The notes under the pieces are model-generated. The model worked only from the letters and a program-made list of their open reading frames with translations, was not told the origin of the DNA and did no database searches. A stretch of DNA of 64,000 nt from Todiramphus chloris collaris (lineage: Eukaryota; Chordata; Aves; Coraciiformes; Alcedinidae): the NCBI GenBank assembly GCA_025345505.1, contig JANVCC010000027.1, forward strand, positions 1,239,679 to 1,303,678. The letters are read 5' to 3'. Of the stretch, positions 1 to 18,904 are shown one piece after another. Positions within the stretch are counted from its first letter, which is position 1. Every line of letters begins with the position of its first letter. The translations under genes and the position numbers were made by a program.

Positions 1-2104
1 GCGGCCCGAGAGAAGTGATTTGTGCATTCTTAGTTTTATTATCAGCTGAATCAAAGCACAGCAGTTCTCTGCAACCAGCTGGAAACTATGGAAATATTCA
101 GACTAAATAAAGATTTGGCTTGTAGTCCGCTTCTTTATAAGGTGCAGCAAATCACTTTTCAGCTGGCTGTCTAGACTTGGCACATTTACATTCCGCTATC
201 CGTTCTTGGGGATTTTCAGTTCTCCCTTTATCTGAAAAGTAATATATCCTTAAAAATGAAAAGCAGATTGGATCAGACTATAATGTCACGCAACCCATCA
301 CAGAGACCGAGTCATTATTGTTTGGTGATCGCTATCACTGGCATTGATACGCAGACAGAAAAACAACATGCCAGTGTTGTAGACAGTTTTCTGGGATATT
401 GCCTTCCTGCTCGCTTGAGAATACATAAAAAAATAAAATAATAATGCCTGACATTGGCTCAAATCTTTTGGGAAGATTTTAGAATAATTTCAGCTTCCCT
501 AATAAACGTGAATGGGAATCATGCTCAAATTTGATAAAGAAATAAATCACCGTGCTTGTTCTTGCTCAACTGAAAGAGAACTTTAGTTGCAATGTGCTGG
601 TGGCAGCTCCAGCGACGTAGAACACTCCCTTCCCAGGTCACAGCGCATTACTGGGACCTTCTGTCCCAGTCACTCGGACCTCACCATACTGGCAGCTACA
701 CTGGGCTGCAAACGCAGCTCCGGGGAGCGAGCTCAGTGGTGCAAATCACCGTGTCCCATCAAAGCGCCACGTTCACCGCTCTGCCTTTTCACCCACGCAG
801 GCAGGCACCAGGCGGCTGCTGGTTGTAGGCACCCGTGGGGTGCTGACCTCAGCATTGACTGAAAATCAAACCAGTATATTTTCAACAGGGCCACCCTTTA
901 TAAAAGCTACCGCAGGATTTAAAAGGGCGCTCAATCCACATTGATCCCCTGCTGAAAGTAGCAGCTCTGACCCGCCACGTATGAATTCTGCTGAGAGGTA
1001 CAGGAGCTGTTGCACAGCTTTTTTTATTCCACTCAAGAAACACAGATGGGATCTAAGTTACCTCATGCTGTTAAAAATCTTAATTCGGAGTTCGGAGCTA
1101 TCGAGGCTCAGCCTTACGCCGGGAGCTGGCTCCATCACATGATGGCCACAGGCAAATCTTTTCAGAGTCAAGCGCTGTAGTTTGAAAGCTGAAATTATTA
1201 TGGAAAGCATCTTTATTGTTCAATAATTCGTAAGCCAAAATAGTACATAAAAATGTAAATTTTGAGAAATAATTCACTGCTTTAAATATTTATGGACGCA
1301 GTTGGTTGCACTGCCATAAAGGCGTTCAAATGTTTCAAGCACTTTCAGGTGTCATTGTATTTCAATATTCAAAGATAAGCATTTTTCTTACTTAGTTTCA
1401 CCTGAATCTCAGGCTTTTCCATTTCAGGAATAAGATGGTGTCTAAAATCTCTTAGGGAAAACATATTTTACAAATAATTGACAGGGATAATTCCCCCTCT
1501 CTGAAAGGTCCCCCGCTGCCACATGCTAGGCCAGGCTGGCATGCGACCCAAAAGCTCATAAATGGCACTGAATAGGAGAGACTAACCATGTCAGTCAGGG
1601 TGACTTGGACCAAATCAACCTGGAAAATACAGCTACAGAAAACATAGTACCTGGAGAACTACCATGGAAATGACTATCTGCTCTGCGGCCACTCTGCTCT
1701 TAAGAATAAATTAATTTCAGGGCCCCATGACTCCTCAGTGACGCTGAACAATGAGCAGCTGAACCTTCGTTAGAGCTTGGGGTTTGGAGGGAAGGAAGAA
1801 AAGAACTTGTCTTGAGGAACGTGAAGCAAGGGTTGCTCTCTGCCGTCTCTTGCAGCTGCGAGCTGAAACATCTGAGCTGACGGCCCATGCATTATTCATT
1901 TACTCCTTTTTCGGGGTGTTTGTTATAAACCTAAATAAATAACACATCACTCCAGGCAGCACTTGCGTACGGCGGGATGTCGGTGGTACGGCTCATGGGG
2001 TCTGAACTTCAGTGTAGGTGTACAGGGGTAGAGCAAAGGAAGCGACTTGGGATGGGGTTCATGTGTAGCTCAGAGCTCCCCATCTCCTCCAACCTGTCTG
2101 TCAG
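1..2104. other. Intronic stretch without recognised elements
   Basis: This is AT-rich unique-looking sequence. Open frames here are 60-90 residues, overlap one another and resemble no family I know. No interspersed repeat was recognised. Confidence 0.6.
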
Positions 2105-2371
2105 ACCTCACCTGGGAGCACAGAGCATCCCCATGGCACGGCTGGCCGGCTGGAGGGGTGAGACGTGGAGACCTCATCCTGGGAGCACAGAGCATCTTCG
2201 TGGCACTGTTGGATAGCTGGAGGGGTGAGATGTGGGGACCTCATCCTGGGAGCACAGAGCATCTCCATGGCACTGTTGGATGGCTGGAGGGGTGAGATGT
2301 GGGGACCTCATCCAGGGAGCACAGAGCATCCCCACAGCATGGCTGGCCATCCAGAGGAGTGAGAAGTGGGG
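2105..2371. repeat. 67-bp minisatellite, 4 copies
   Basis: The motif GGGAGCACAGAGCATC recurs at 2114, 2181, 2248 and 2315, an exact 67-bp period. The central two units are nearly identical, and the outer two carry more substitutions. Open frames across it (for example around 2047-2362) are by-products of the repeat, whose unit is not a multiple of three. Confidence 0.95.
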
Positions 2372-5300
2372 TTCCATTGCGCCCAGTGCCTGCTTGTGAT
2401 GACTGGAGCCACCGAGGTCACCTCCCTAGGTTTGGCTCCTACCCTTGTCGATGGGACAGAGGTGCTGAGCTGGCAGGAGCCCTGCTCAGCAGGACATGTC
2501 TAACCCAGTATGCAGTCCTGTGCCCACCAGTGTCCCACGTCACAGGGCCAGTGTGACAGCAGTGTGCACCCGTCCACCTCAGAGAGGTCGCTTCCACAGA
2601 CATGGGATGCAGAGCAATAGTAAGCGCTTCAGGGCATCCCACAGTTCCTGCCTTCTGCACCCCAGGGATTTCCATTTACCTTTACTACACAGTGAAAAAT
2701 CGGGGCTGCCTTTCCATGGCTTTCTTGATGAGTGACTCTCTGATCTGCACAGCTGTAAATTTATCCCAACCTCTCCCCCAAAAAAGTAACAGGCTCCTCA
2801 TACCACATGCAAGAAACAGGGACAATACTCAGTGTATAAGCCACTTTTCCTCCACAAAAAAAAGAAAATATAGGAGCATATTATACTGTCACCAAAAGCC
2901 ATTTCCTCATCTTTATTAACCATGATGGTTTGTCTATTCTGACTTCATCTGCTTGCCAATTAAGCAGAAGTTTGCTTTGCATATCAATTTTTAATACCCC
3001 TTCTTTTCCAGTTAAGTGAGAGTTGCAGCAGCCAGCTTGTTCAATTAAAAGCAGCTCTGACCTAGTTCCATGCAAAATCAATAGAAAGCCTGAAAGAGTC
3101 TCACAAACCATCTAACATTTAAGGAGATGTGGCTGAAACGCTTCTCAGTGTTCACCGAGCACGTGCAGGGTTTGGTTTGGTTTAGCCAGCGAAACCCAGC
3201 AGTGATCACAGCTCCAGCCCAGCACAGAATGGCTCTGCCAGCAACGGGCAACGGGAGGGGAACGGGGACTGCTGGAGAAACATGCTTGGCCGGTTCTCTG
3301 TGCCTGTCCCAAAGCTGCTAAGTGGGCAACCCTGGCTAGGAAAGCAAGAGAGGAGAAGAAAAAGCCCACACAAAAGCAATGAATTGAATACTATCAAGGG
3401 ACAGATTTATACCAGAAGATTATCCACAGCTTTGGAATGAAAAATATGAAATGAAAATTATAAGTGTTACCATCTCGTTGAATAAAAACATGAATAAAAT
3501 TATTTAAGTTCCAATAAACTTCAGCGGGCATTATCAGTCACTTGAAAAAAGAAGTTTTAAAAACTCTTCACGGTAAGACATACATTTAACACTGTCTGCT
3601 GTCCCAGAGTGAAAGTCCTCTTCTATACTGATCATTGATTGAAATACAGGAAAACCTGGGTTTAGCCTTATGTAAGGAGAATCGGTTGATCCAAGATGAT
3701 TATATTTTGGCATGCATTGCAGAGATGATGACAACGTAACATGCCTGTTTCCAACAGGGCCATCATTATGTCTTACTGATTTCTTCCAGTGATGCGCTTG
3801 ATCTTTCAAGTGTTCCCAGATCACATCATGGCTCGATCCCTGAACTGGAAAGGTCACACCTGGCAGATAGGCACTGGACAGATGGATTACTGAAGCACAT
3901 AAAAAGCAACGTCCTGGGGCTCTGCCCAGGACGTCACCCAGGGTTCTTGGAAAGGATGTTCTTTTGGCACTCATTAATAGGCTTGCTATTCACCTTGGAC
4001 CAGTTGCCATCACATCATTAAGCAGAAGCCTCTCTTCCCTGATACTCACTGCATATTTTCCCTTTATTTTCCTTTCAGAGCTGGCAATGTTGGGAATTGG
4101 TGATTTGCACTTAGGAGAACCTCAACAGAAGGCTCTGCGTTCCCTGGTGCCATCTTGGGCGAAAACCCAAGTACAGCGAGTGACAGGGAAGTCTGCCATT
4201 GATGGCCACCAACAGAGCCAGGCATTTCCTTCCAGTGTTTGCTCTGGAAAGATGGGTACGTACATGGTGTGTCTGCCTGCAGCAAACAGGATTTGAACAG
4301 GAGAAGGAAGATGACTAGTTTGAAAAGTCTGAGCAAGGCTGCCTTGTGAAACCTTCTCTCCCTGCTTTCCTCCACTGGTATCACGGACACCAGTCTTGGA
4401 CTACTTAGTGACACACATATCCTGCCATCCCCCCGTTAAACCCAACATGGGTCAAAGAAACACAGGGAGATGAAACATGCCATTGAACTGTGGAAATCAG
4501 GGACTCTGAAGGGCTGGCCAACTGTTGGAGCATTCGATCTGAAGAGAAGATGGTGCTTAACTCCCTTTCCTACTTCACTTGCGTTCCTTCCCAACCCTGT
4601 TCACTTCTCTGCGCACTCACTCTGTCATCCGGGTTCTTAAATATACACCCTTCTTTTTTGGGTGAGGAAACAACAGTTTGATGGACACTGCACATGTCCT
4701 AGCACAGTATGGCTAGAAATCAGGTGGCAAGGGTGAGACAAAAAAGCTAAAACATACAGAGACTTTAAGAAAAACGTTTCTGTAGAAAGTTCATGACCTT
4801 AAGTTTCAAAGCTTCACTTCAGAAATATCAATCTTTCATAGAACTGCTGACTATACTGTGCCTGTCAACATTGTTCTGGTCAAGTTTTCTGCTGAAACCC
4901 AGGCTTTGAACTCTATCAGCAGTTTGAATGCAGAGTTCTTCCACTGTTCCACTGACTTCAGACCCTGAGGAAATAAGTAGAATTGCAGATGGCCTTTCAG
5001 AGCTCCGGCCGATGCGTCTGCTTGTACAGCTCTCACGAGGGGACAGGGCAGCTAGCGTGGCCTGCACGAGTGTCTCTGTCTGTGTTACAGCGCAGAAAAA
5101 TTAAACAGAAATGATGCAAGTGGTACACAAACAGTAAGATAGCTCCAGGTTTGCAGGGAGAAGGTATTTCTTGAGTTATGAATTTAAGTCACACACAAAA
5201 ATAATTTCCATCTCCAGCAAAATTAAACACGCAGCTTCTCTTCTTCAGCTGAGCACTTACAAGAACAAAAGCTCTCCTTCCTCATTCTTAAATGCCAGAT

Positions 5301-6204
5301 AAAGTGCTAATTGCATGTTACCATTTTAACAAAAAAAGTAATTATTAGGGATGGCTAATTCTGTTCAGAGGAGTAAAAGTAACCTTCACCTTCACATTGT
5401 GTTGAATGTAAATGAACCTAATTTTTTAATAGGCATTATTATCCTGACAATTATTTCCTCAGTCTTCCTGTACTTCTCTCCTTACCTATACAGAGCGTGT
5501 TTGTACACCCCTGCAGTTCCATGGCTCAATATTTGAATCCATGTTACAGGTATAACCCAAATAAAGCTATTTCTAACTCTCCTGATTTCTCTTGTAACTG
5601 GTAAGATTCCTGGAAGGCCCAGAGGAAACTGAAGGAGAAGCCCATCCACCGTCTCTCAGTGAAGAGTCTAAAACTTCTTATCAGAATATTAGGAAGATAT
5701 TAGTATTTTACCAGAACACTAAGGCATTTTAAGAAATACCAAGAGGAGAAATATCACTCAGAGGTATTGCAGGATTTTGGGAACGAGGGAGGAAAACTTC
5801 TTCTTTCCTTTTTTCCCCACAAAGTTCCCTCCATCTTCTCTGAAAACTGCAGAGCTTCTGCAGCTAGAGCTGTGTCACTGGAAGCACAGATAAGGCCTTT
5901 AATTAAACTCTCTCTCTTGTAAAGATGCAATGACAGCAGCTCAAGAGATCAGGAAAGCAAGTTTCAGATCACAAGCTGGCATGCAAAAGACTTTCATTGA
6001 ACAATGATCTCGAGCAGCTCCTCTGGCTATGATGTAGATGTTCCAGTTTCTGGCAAAAAACCCGCAGATTTTTTGTTTGCAAAACTGGTTTTTTTCACTC
6101 ACAGTAAATCCTGGGGAAACAGTTACATTCTGCTCTTTGCACAGTATTTCACCCTCCCAAAGCTCTCAGTGCTGGGCTTGGTGGTTGTGGTGCGTGTTCA
6201 ATAA
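2372..6204. other. Intronic stretch without recognised elements
   Basis: No repeat or exon was recognised here. The longest open frame is 146 codons on the minus strand (3534-3974). It has no recognisable domain, and I treat it as chance. Confidence 0.55.
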
Positions 6205-6580
6205 ATCACAGAATCTTAGAATTGTCAGGGCTGGAAGGGACCGTAAAGATCATCCAGTTCCAACCCCCCTGCCATGGGCAGGGACACCTCCCACTAGAGC
6301 AGGTTGCTCAGAGCCCCATCCAGACTGGTCTTAAAAACTTCCAAGGATGGAGCTTCCACCACCTCTCTGGGCAACCTGTTCCAGGGTCTCACCAACCTCA
6401 TGGTGAAGAACTTCTTCCTAATGTCTAACCATAATCGACCTATCTCTAGTTTTAATCCATTCCCTCCAGTCCTTTCACTGCCCAACATCCTAACAAGTCC
6501 CTCCCCAGCTTTCTTGTAGCCCCCTTGAGATACTGGAAGGCCACAATAAGGTCTCCCCGGAGCCTTCTCTTTTCCAGACT
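6205..6580 (-). mobile_element. CR1 LINE 3' fragment
   Basis: The plus strand begins with the reversed CR1 tail (ATCACAGAATCTTAGAATTGTCAGGG), followed by the GGAAGGGACC...CCAACCCCCCTGCC block and the ACCTCTCTGGGCAACCTGTTCCAG segment. Homology fades near 6580 after the TCTTTTCCAG segment. The copy is 5' truncated and in the same orientation as NYAP2. Confidence 0.95.
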
Positions 6581-9243
6581 GATTGGTCCTCCTACTAACG
6601 GCCTCTGGTTGTTCTTTCACTTCAGCCCTAATGCACAAAATGTGGTCCAGGGGTTGATTCTAAGGACAAGTTTGGAAAGATCTGGCAGCTGCTTTGCAAC
6701 TGGAGCCCTGTTCTGCCAATGCCAAAGGCAGGAGGCCCAGGCAGTCTCACCTGAAAGCCATCACTCCAGCCAGCCGGCCAAGGCCACCCACTAGAAGATG
6801 GGCTGCAGAAGGCAGCCATCGGTTTGAGCTGCATTCTCAGGAGTAAAGCCAACAAGCACAGGTATCTTTTTTCACATCTGAACCGCAAATCCTGCTTAAA
6901 ACTGCTAATTCTCCAACTGCTACAACACATGATATGGCTTTGCTTAGATACTCTACAGAAGTCCCATCAAGCGAAGATGACACCAGATGTTTCCTCCTGC
7001 AAGAGGCTCCACGTTATTCCTGAAATAAATCATCTCCAACAGACAGCAGGTTGGAGATAATCAGATGGTCCCCTACCAGCTCTGTAAACTGCACCATTCC
7101 TTTAAATCCAAGTAGTCCCGATTCCTGTCTGCTTTCCCCCACCCCCCCCTTAGTTCCTTCACAAAAGGAGGACCCCGATACTCTAGACTGACACCACCTT
7201 CCATCAAAACACAGGCAGAAATCTTCAGAACTTGTATTTAGCAGTTTTGTTGTTAATTAATTAATATATGCTTACGGGAAACAGCACCAGATGAAGCATT
7301 TCTTACCATGATTACTCAGCACCCATAAATTGATCGTAAATTGTGTGGTCCTGTAGGAAACAAGATGACAATAACCTTTCCGACGTGCCGTCTGGCTGTG
7401 CGACTACACCCCTTGGAACACAAGCTGTTCCAGTCACCGAGGACACATTTATTTCCTCGAAGCCGGAGACACAGATGGTGCAAACTAGAGCAGCTCACCC
7501 CATTTCAAAGAAGAAGTGGTGATTTATAAGCACTGAGGATTTGGCCTAAAGGTCAAGATATTTCTCTGGCTTAGAAAGCTCTATTCATGGGGGGAAAAAA
7601 AAAAAGTAAAATAAAATCAATGGCACTTAAGACTCAGAACCTTTCATCATTATCCAGGCCCTTAAGTGCAGCACGTGTTGCTTTGCTTATTCACAACACA
7701 GTGAAGTAGATACTGGTAAGAGAATTTAAGACCTTTTTTTTCCTTTATTTTTTAACAACTTTCTGACAACTCACATCTTCCCGTATGTGAAACCTGAAGA
7801 GAAAATGTTTTTTTCAGTCCTTTACCTGAAACCAACTTTTCCTTGAAATCTAAGAAAAAGAAAACAGCTTGACCTCTATTATTTTTTTCATTTTCACCCC
7901 TTTCTTCTTCACATAAAGAAACACTGATTAAATGGCTATCCAGAAACTCTATCAAGCAGTCAAGTACTATAAACAGAAGGAATAAAAAAATAAAAAAACA
8001 ATTCCACAGACATAATCAGAAACAGCAGCTGTTTCCTGAAAAACCTGAGCAATTATTTATGAAATTATGTCTTCTCCAGTGCTCCTGTACGCTGGCACCG
8101 TCCCAGGAGCCCCCGATTTTCTGATGAGCCTAAATTGCTGAATTAGAAGAGGAGCTGAAGTCACGGTCCCAATTAGCAAAACCGCTGCGTATCATCTCCG
8201 AACGTGTTGTCTTCTGGCCACGTAACAAAGATGTTCCTTCAGCTTCAAAAGGGGGGGGACATCCCACCCTGCAGTGACGTGAAGAGCCCTTAAAATAGAC
8301 CCACTGGCTTTTGTGTGAAAGCTGAAAGAGCCTGTGCTTCCATCAAGGAATGGGTACCTACTGGTTCATCCCCTCGGAACAGGTCCTCCAGCCTGGCATT
8401 ACCCTCGGCACTGAGGAAGATCTGAGCTCCTGGCACAACAATGCCAGAGGGGGAGCGATGGTGTAGCGTCAGCAGGGGACGGGTTTTCTCTCCAGTTACT
8501 TGCTGTGATTGTTGCTTGGGGAACACACATCAGCTTCACCAAGCCAGAGGCTCCAGCTGGCTGGGCTGGCTGATCTGGATCAAAATATTTAGTCCAGTGC
8601 CCAGCTCCTTTTGCCAGGGGATCTAAGGATTAGTGGTGAAGGACAACAACAGGTACAGCTGAAGCGGCACTCATGACCACTTCAATGCAAAATGAGTCTC
8701 ATTTTGTCCCACAATCTTGGTTCCTGAAGGATGCTGACCCCACCTGGTCACCCCCACGACAACACGTCAGTCACTTCCAGCTCTGCCTCACAACATCACA
8801 CATACACCCCAACAGGCATGTCCCTCAGCCAAGGGCACAGTCTGAAAGGCTCACTGACACCAGCAGATCAGGCAGCTCATGATCTTTGTGTGTGCAGCTC
8901 TACACAGCTGAACATGCCCTGAATGTGCCCTCACACATGAGCACCCGAAGAAAGTACTTCTCATGCCTCAGCTCGCTTGCTGTGACTGGCAGGCAAGGAC
9001 AGAGCCTTTTTCAGGCTCCAGCTAAAGGCAACTACCTGTGGTAAGGCCATTCCCTTCCTGTGGTGAATGAGCGGCATTCTCTTCAAAGCTGGTGTCCTCC
9101 CACCCTCTGCTCCTTGCAGCACTTCCCTCTGCTCCCTCCTCTTAAGTCTTTCCTTTCAGATCTACTCTCAGGACTATCAAACGAGATGACTGCTGTGATC
9201 ATCTCGCCACATCTCATAGACATCAGACCACAGGAGCTAACTT
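6581..9243. other. Intronic stretch without recognised elements
   Basis: This is mostly AT-rich unique sequence with short A and T runs. No exon, RNA gene or interspersed repeat was recognised. Confidence 0.55.
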
Positions 9244-9555
9244 AGAATCATAGAATGTATTGGGTTGGAAGGGACCTCTAGAGGTCATCTAGTCCAACCC
9301 CCCTGCAATAAGCAGGGACATCTCCAACTAGGTCAGGCTGCTCAGAGCCTCGTCAAGCCTGGCCTTGAACATCTCCTGGGATGGGGCCTCCACCACCTCT
9401 CTGGGCAACCTGTTCCAGTGATCTATCACCTTTGCAATAAAGAACTTTTTCCTAATGTCTAACCTAAATCTCCCCTTTTCTAGCTTAAAGCCATTACCCC
9501 TTGACCTGTCACTACAGACCCTTGTGAACAGACCGTCCCCTGCTTCACTTCCAGT
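9244..9555 (-). mobile_element. CR1 LINE 3' fragment
   Basis: It starts AGAATCATAGAATGTATTGGGTTGG, followed by GGACCTCTAGAGGTCATCTAGTCCAACCCC and the CCACCACCTCTCTGGGCAACCTGTTCCAGTG block, ending near CTTCACTTCC. It belongs to a different CR1 subfamily from the 6205 copy, with CTAGAGGTCATCTAG in place of TTAAAGATCATCCAG. Confidence 0.93.
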
Positions 9556-10703
9556 GAAACAGCTGCTTCACCTGGGATGCCAACACAGCTCTGGCTCGGA
9601 GGGCCGGGAGGAACTCCAGTTCGGCTGTACGACAGCTGTGAGGCTGTAGCTCCCTCGGTAGACCGAGCAGCCCCTTCGTACTGCAGGCAGTCAACTGCTA
9701 CAGCTCAGACAAGGGCCGGAGAACTTATCCCTTTATATAAAAGTACAGCAAACAGATGAAGCTAGAGGCGAGAAATGACACAGGCTGCCAGGCTGCAGTG
9801 GAGCTTCGATCAGAGCTTGTACGGCCTGTCGAGTCTTGCCGGCAGGCTCGTCCTCTGCAGAACACCAGAGCCTGTGCAGGTGCCCACAAGAGAAGGTAGG
9901 CGCAGGTCTGCAATCTCCGGGCATGCCAAGTTCACCCAAACTCCATTAAATACAGAGAAACTGAAACCCTGCTGCAGCTGCGTGTGTTCCCCCCCCCCCG
10001 CCATTTAATGCACAGCAGTGGAGGTTAAACAACTGACCAGACCCATGTGGGGTGGATCTTCACTTGGCTCCTTACCCAAAATCTCTTATCCAACATACTG
10101 TTCTATCTAACAGGGAACCCAAAGCTGCTTTCTAGCTCCCTGGAAAGCACCAGCACAGGAAAAAAAAAAAAAAAAAAAAGAAAAAAAACAAGAGGGAAAG
10201 ATCAAATATCCACTCTATCTTCACAGGAGGTCTCAGCTGCCTGAAACCAGCATGAGCTCCTCACCAAGTTGATCCACTTCTGCAGCCCTTCCCTCCCCAC
10301 ACTACTTGACAACTTATAGTAAAATGCTTTAGATTCCTATCAGGCAGGAACAGGAAACGTTAATAATTACTCCAATTTTCAATCCCTTTAACTTTCAAGA
10401 GAGGCTTTGAAGAATTTCCCCCTAAACTCTGAGGACTGACAGTGTATCTCACAGGGGTCTGACAATGGTTAGGGCACGCTGCTGTCTTCTCCCACACAAA
10501 AGCACTGGAAGGGTTGAAGAACAGCCCATGACAATTAATAATATCTCTCCCACTCTTTCACATTTTTCATGCTCTATATCTTTTTTTCAGTTTTCTGTAG
10601 GGGGTTCTCTCCATCTTTCTGCCTTTCTTTGTGATCGTCTTCTAACAGGTTTCTTTCCATTTCTGATTTGGCCTTACAATTTCTTTCTCTTTGTTCTCTA
10701 CTG
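9556..10703. other. Intronic stretch with homopolymer runs
   Basis: It contains an 11-C run (9989-9999) and a 20-A run followed by G and eight more A (10160-10188). The rest is unique-looking sequence with no recognised gene. Confidence 0.6.
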
Positions 10704-11460
10704 AATCACAGAATGTTCAGGGTTGGAAGGGACCTCAAAGGATCATCGAGTCCAAACCCCCCTGCCAGAGCAGGAGCATCTAGAGCAGGTCACACAGGAA
10801 TGCACCCAGGGGGGTTTGGAATGTCTCCAGACTCCACAACCCCTCTGAGCAGCCTGTTCCAGGCTCCTTCACACTCACAGTGAAAAAGTTTTTCCTCATG
10901 TTTCTGTGGAATTTCTTACGCTCCAGCTTGCACCCGTTGCCCCTTGTCTTGTCATCGGCCATAACAGAGAAAAGCCTGGCTCCAGCCTCCTGACACTCAC
11001 CCTTTATGTATTTATAAACATGAATGAGGTCACCCCTCAGTCTCCTCCAAGCTAAAGAGCCCCAGCTCCCTCAGCCTTTCATCATAAGGGAGATGCTCCA
11101 CTCCCTTCATCATCTCTGTGGCTCTGCGCTGGACTCTCTCAAGCAGTTCCCTGTCCTTCTTGAACTGAGGGGCCCAGAACTGGACACAATATTCCAGATG
11201 CAGCCTCACCAGGGAAGAGGGGGAGGAGAACTTCTCTCGACCAGTACACCCCAGGATGCTATTGGCCTTCTTGGCCACGAGGGCACATTGCTGGCTCACG
11301 GTCACCCTGCTGGCCACCAGGACCCCCAGGTCCTTTCCCGCCATGCTACTCTCTAACAAGTCAATCCCCAACCTATACTGGTACCTGGGGTTATTCTTTC
11401 CCAGATGCAGGACTCTACGCTTGCCCTTGTTGTATTTCATTGGATTTCTCCCTGTCCACC
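10704..11460 (-). mobile_element. CR1 LINE 3' fragment with ORF2 C-terminal remnant
   Basis: The reversed tail AATCACAGAATGTTCAGGGTTGG opens the copy, which extends about 750 bp. An open minus-strand frame at 11030-11440 (136 codons) encodes the C-terminal end of the CR1 reverse-transcriptase polyprotein, with phrases such as LLERVQRRATEMMKG and [10 protein letters not shown] that are typical of CR1 translations. The copy is 5' truncated, and its upstream edge near 11460 is approximate. Confidence 0.95.
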
Positions 11461-13267
11461 TTTTCCCCCCACCTTCCCTGTTGTGCTGGAACGTCTGTTC
11501 AGGATGCTAACAGCACAGGAGAGGATTTTGCCAAGAGCAGGGCTCAGTTGGCGAGCTGCTCAGAACCCCCGGCCGGGTACGGGGCAGCTGCAGCCGTGGG
11601 GTGTCGGGCACACAAGGCTCAGAGCCTTGGGAAACGCAGCCCTGAGGTGACAGTCCCCTCGGTATCACTGGTTTAACCCTATTTCCCACTGCTGCAATTC
11701 CAGTGAACGCGATCGGAGTGAGATGGTAAAAAAGGGAAAATGGCAGAAGAGTAAAGGAAATAAAAGAGGAAGGTTGCGAGGGCAGCTTGGCTTGCTCATT
11801 AAAGCTCTTGACTGGAAATAGGATTTGTCCCTCCTCAGTTGCCCTCCTCAAAGAGAAGCCCCCTCAAAACCAGCACAAATCAAAAGCCAGCGAGCACATT
11901 CCGAGCTTGGACTCAGCTGCCAAATTTCCACAAAGTCAGTTGCAGCAATAACCATAAAGATGAGAGAGAATTTTCTCTGTAACTGCTGCAATATTTTCCA
12001 AATACCCTCAGCTGAATCCACAATTTGGTATCGAGCTATTTTTCTTGACTAGCATATGGCAGGGAGAGCTTCAGACGAGTCACAGGGGGCTGAGTCTTGG
12101 AGGATTCAACGAGAAAGTTGCTGGGGATGTGCTCAGAATAATTTTATATTGAAGAAGGAAATATTCTTAATTTCCTAGCACGATTTCACAGGAGTCATAG
12201 AACTTCTGGGCTTCCCCCCCCCCCCCCTTCTTTTTTTTGTGTTTGTTATACTCTTGTTATCCTCTAGATTCTGGAAATCTTTCTGTATGCTGAGAGCAAA
12301 TGACAAGCAGCGAGACCTTCAAAACCACGGCGGCCCCCATTTGTCCTATGGATCCTTTATGGTGGATCATTTTAATGTGGCACTGCAAGACACAAGAGCC
12401 CTAGACCTGTGTGTGTTTCCCATAAAGCTCAGAGCATCTCCTACCTCTGTGACATCTGAGCACCAACCTGGCTCTTGCTCGGCACAGTAATCCCGTGGGA
12501 TTAACTCATACTGTAAATACCAGACAAATGACAATCAGATTAGGTGGCCAGTCTGTTCATTTACTCAATACAGCTGCACTCCAGAGCCTTTCCACCACTG
12601 GTGTCCACTTACGATGTGAATGCTTTGTCTTTAAACTAAATGAAGGTGGTTTCTATTTCACACCTCCCTTGTCTTACCATTCGTGACCAGTAAGGAGTAC
12701 ATTTCTACTTTCTGAGGAGTGAGCAGAATGTTCCTGGAGAAGCCAAGAAGAAAGCTGCTCTGGGCACTGATCTGCTGGGCAAGATTTATTTTAAATCTAT
12801 CCGTGGACAGTCCCTTGAAAGGGCTGCATTCAGTTCCTGGCAGGTAGAACACAGAAAGTGTCCTTCTGGAGGTAGGAATGAGACAGCAGCAGAGATTTGC
12901 TGGAGTTCCTCAGCATTTGCCACAGGAATTTCTACAGGTTCCAACCTTGGCCCTTCTGCCACATCGCTAAGCATAAAACTGTCCAGCTGATGAAGCCCAC
13001 CAGGCAGCAGGGGGTTTCCAGGAGATTTCTGCTCCCTTACGAATAAGAAGCGTGTTCAATAGCATTCAACATTATCTGCAGTTGGCCACAACCTCCCTGC
13101 CCCTTCCCTGCAGTTATTTATCAGTGTCACAGCACACCCCTCGCAATTGTTGCCAAGTACAAGGATCACCTTGTCTTCCAGGCACCAACCTGCTCCCACC
13201 CAGCACCCAAACCTGGCGTTACTGTCTTTTTCTTACTGTAATCCCTCAGGGAAACCCTGCTGAGCCA
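11461..13267. other. Intronic stretch without recognised elements
   Basis: There is a 14-C run at 12214-12227 followed by a T-rich stretch. No gene or interspersed repeat was recognised. Confidence 0.55.
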
Positions 13268-13671
13268 CGGTGCCGAGCCATGTGCGCAGCCAATGGCGTT
13301 TGAGATGGCAGGATGCAAAAGCACGAAAATCAAACGAAGCAAATAAGATGCACCTGTTCCCAGTGCCCCCGCTGACTCCATCCTCACCTCCACCTTCCCA
13401 TGCCAGTGTCGTCGTTCCCGATTTGCACCGAGATAAAGGAAGAAGCCGAGCGCTGCGGTTGGGGCTGTGCAGCCCGAGAGGGAGGAGGAAGTCATGGTTT
13501 GCAGCTCGAGTCGCAGCACGGCCTCCCAACCAGTCACACCAGCAGAGCTGAAAGGGATGCTCTGCGGCACGGGACAGGAGGAGGCAGCGGGAAGGGGAGG
13601 AAGGGTTTCAGATGGCACCTCTGGGTGCCATCACGCATGTGGTGATCCCCGGCCAAGTTATGGGCGAGCGG
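13268..13671. promoter_or_regulatory. CpG-rich block downstream of the large NYAP2 exon
   Basis: I counted about 25 CpG dinucleotides in 404 bp, with GC near 58% on two sampled lines. This gives an observed/expected ratio of roughly 0.75, in the usual CpG-island range, within otherwise CpG-poor intron. Several overlapping open frames on both strands are a consequence of the base composition. The function is unknown: it could be an alternative promoter, an enhancer or simply an unmethylated patch. Confidence 0.5.

Positions 13672-18904
<5,233 letters not shown>

Noticed and set aside
3534-3974. A 146-codon minus-strand open frame, considered as a further NYAP2 or nested-gene exon.
   Set aside because: It does not resemble NYAP2 C-terminal sequence or another family I know, and no supporting splice context was identified.
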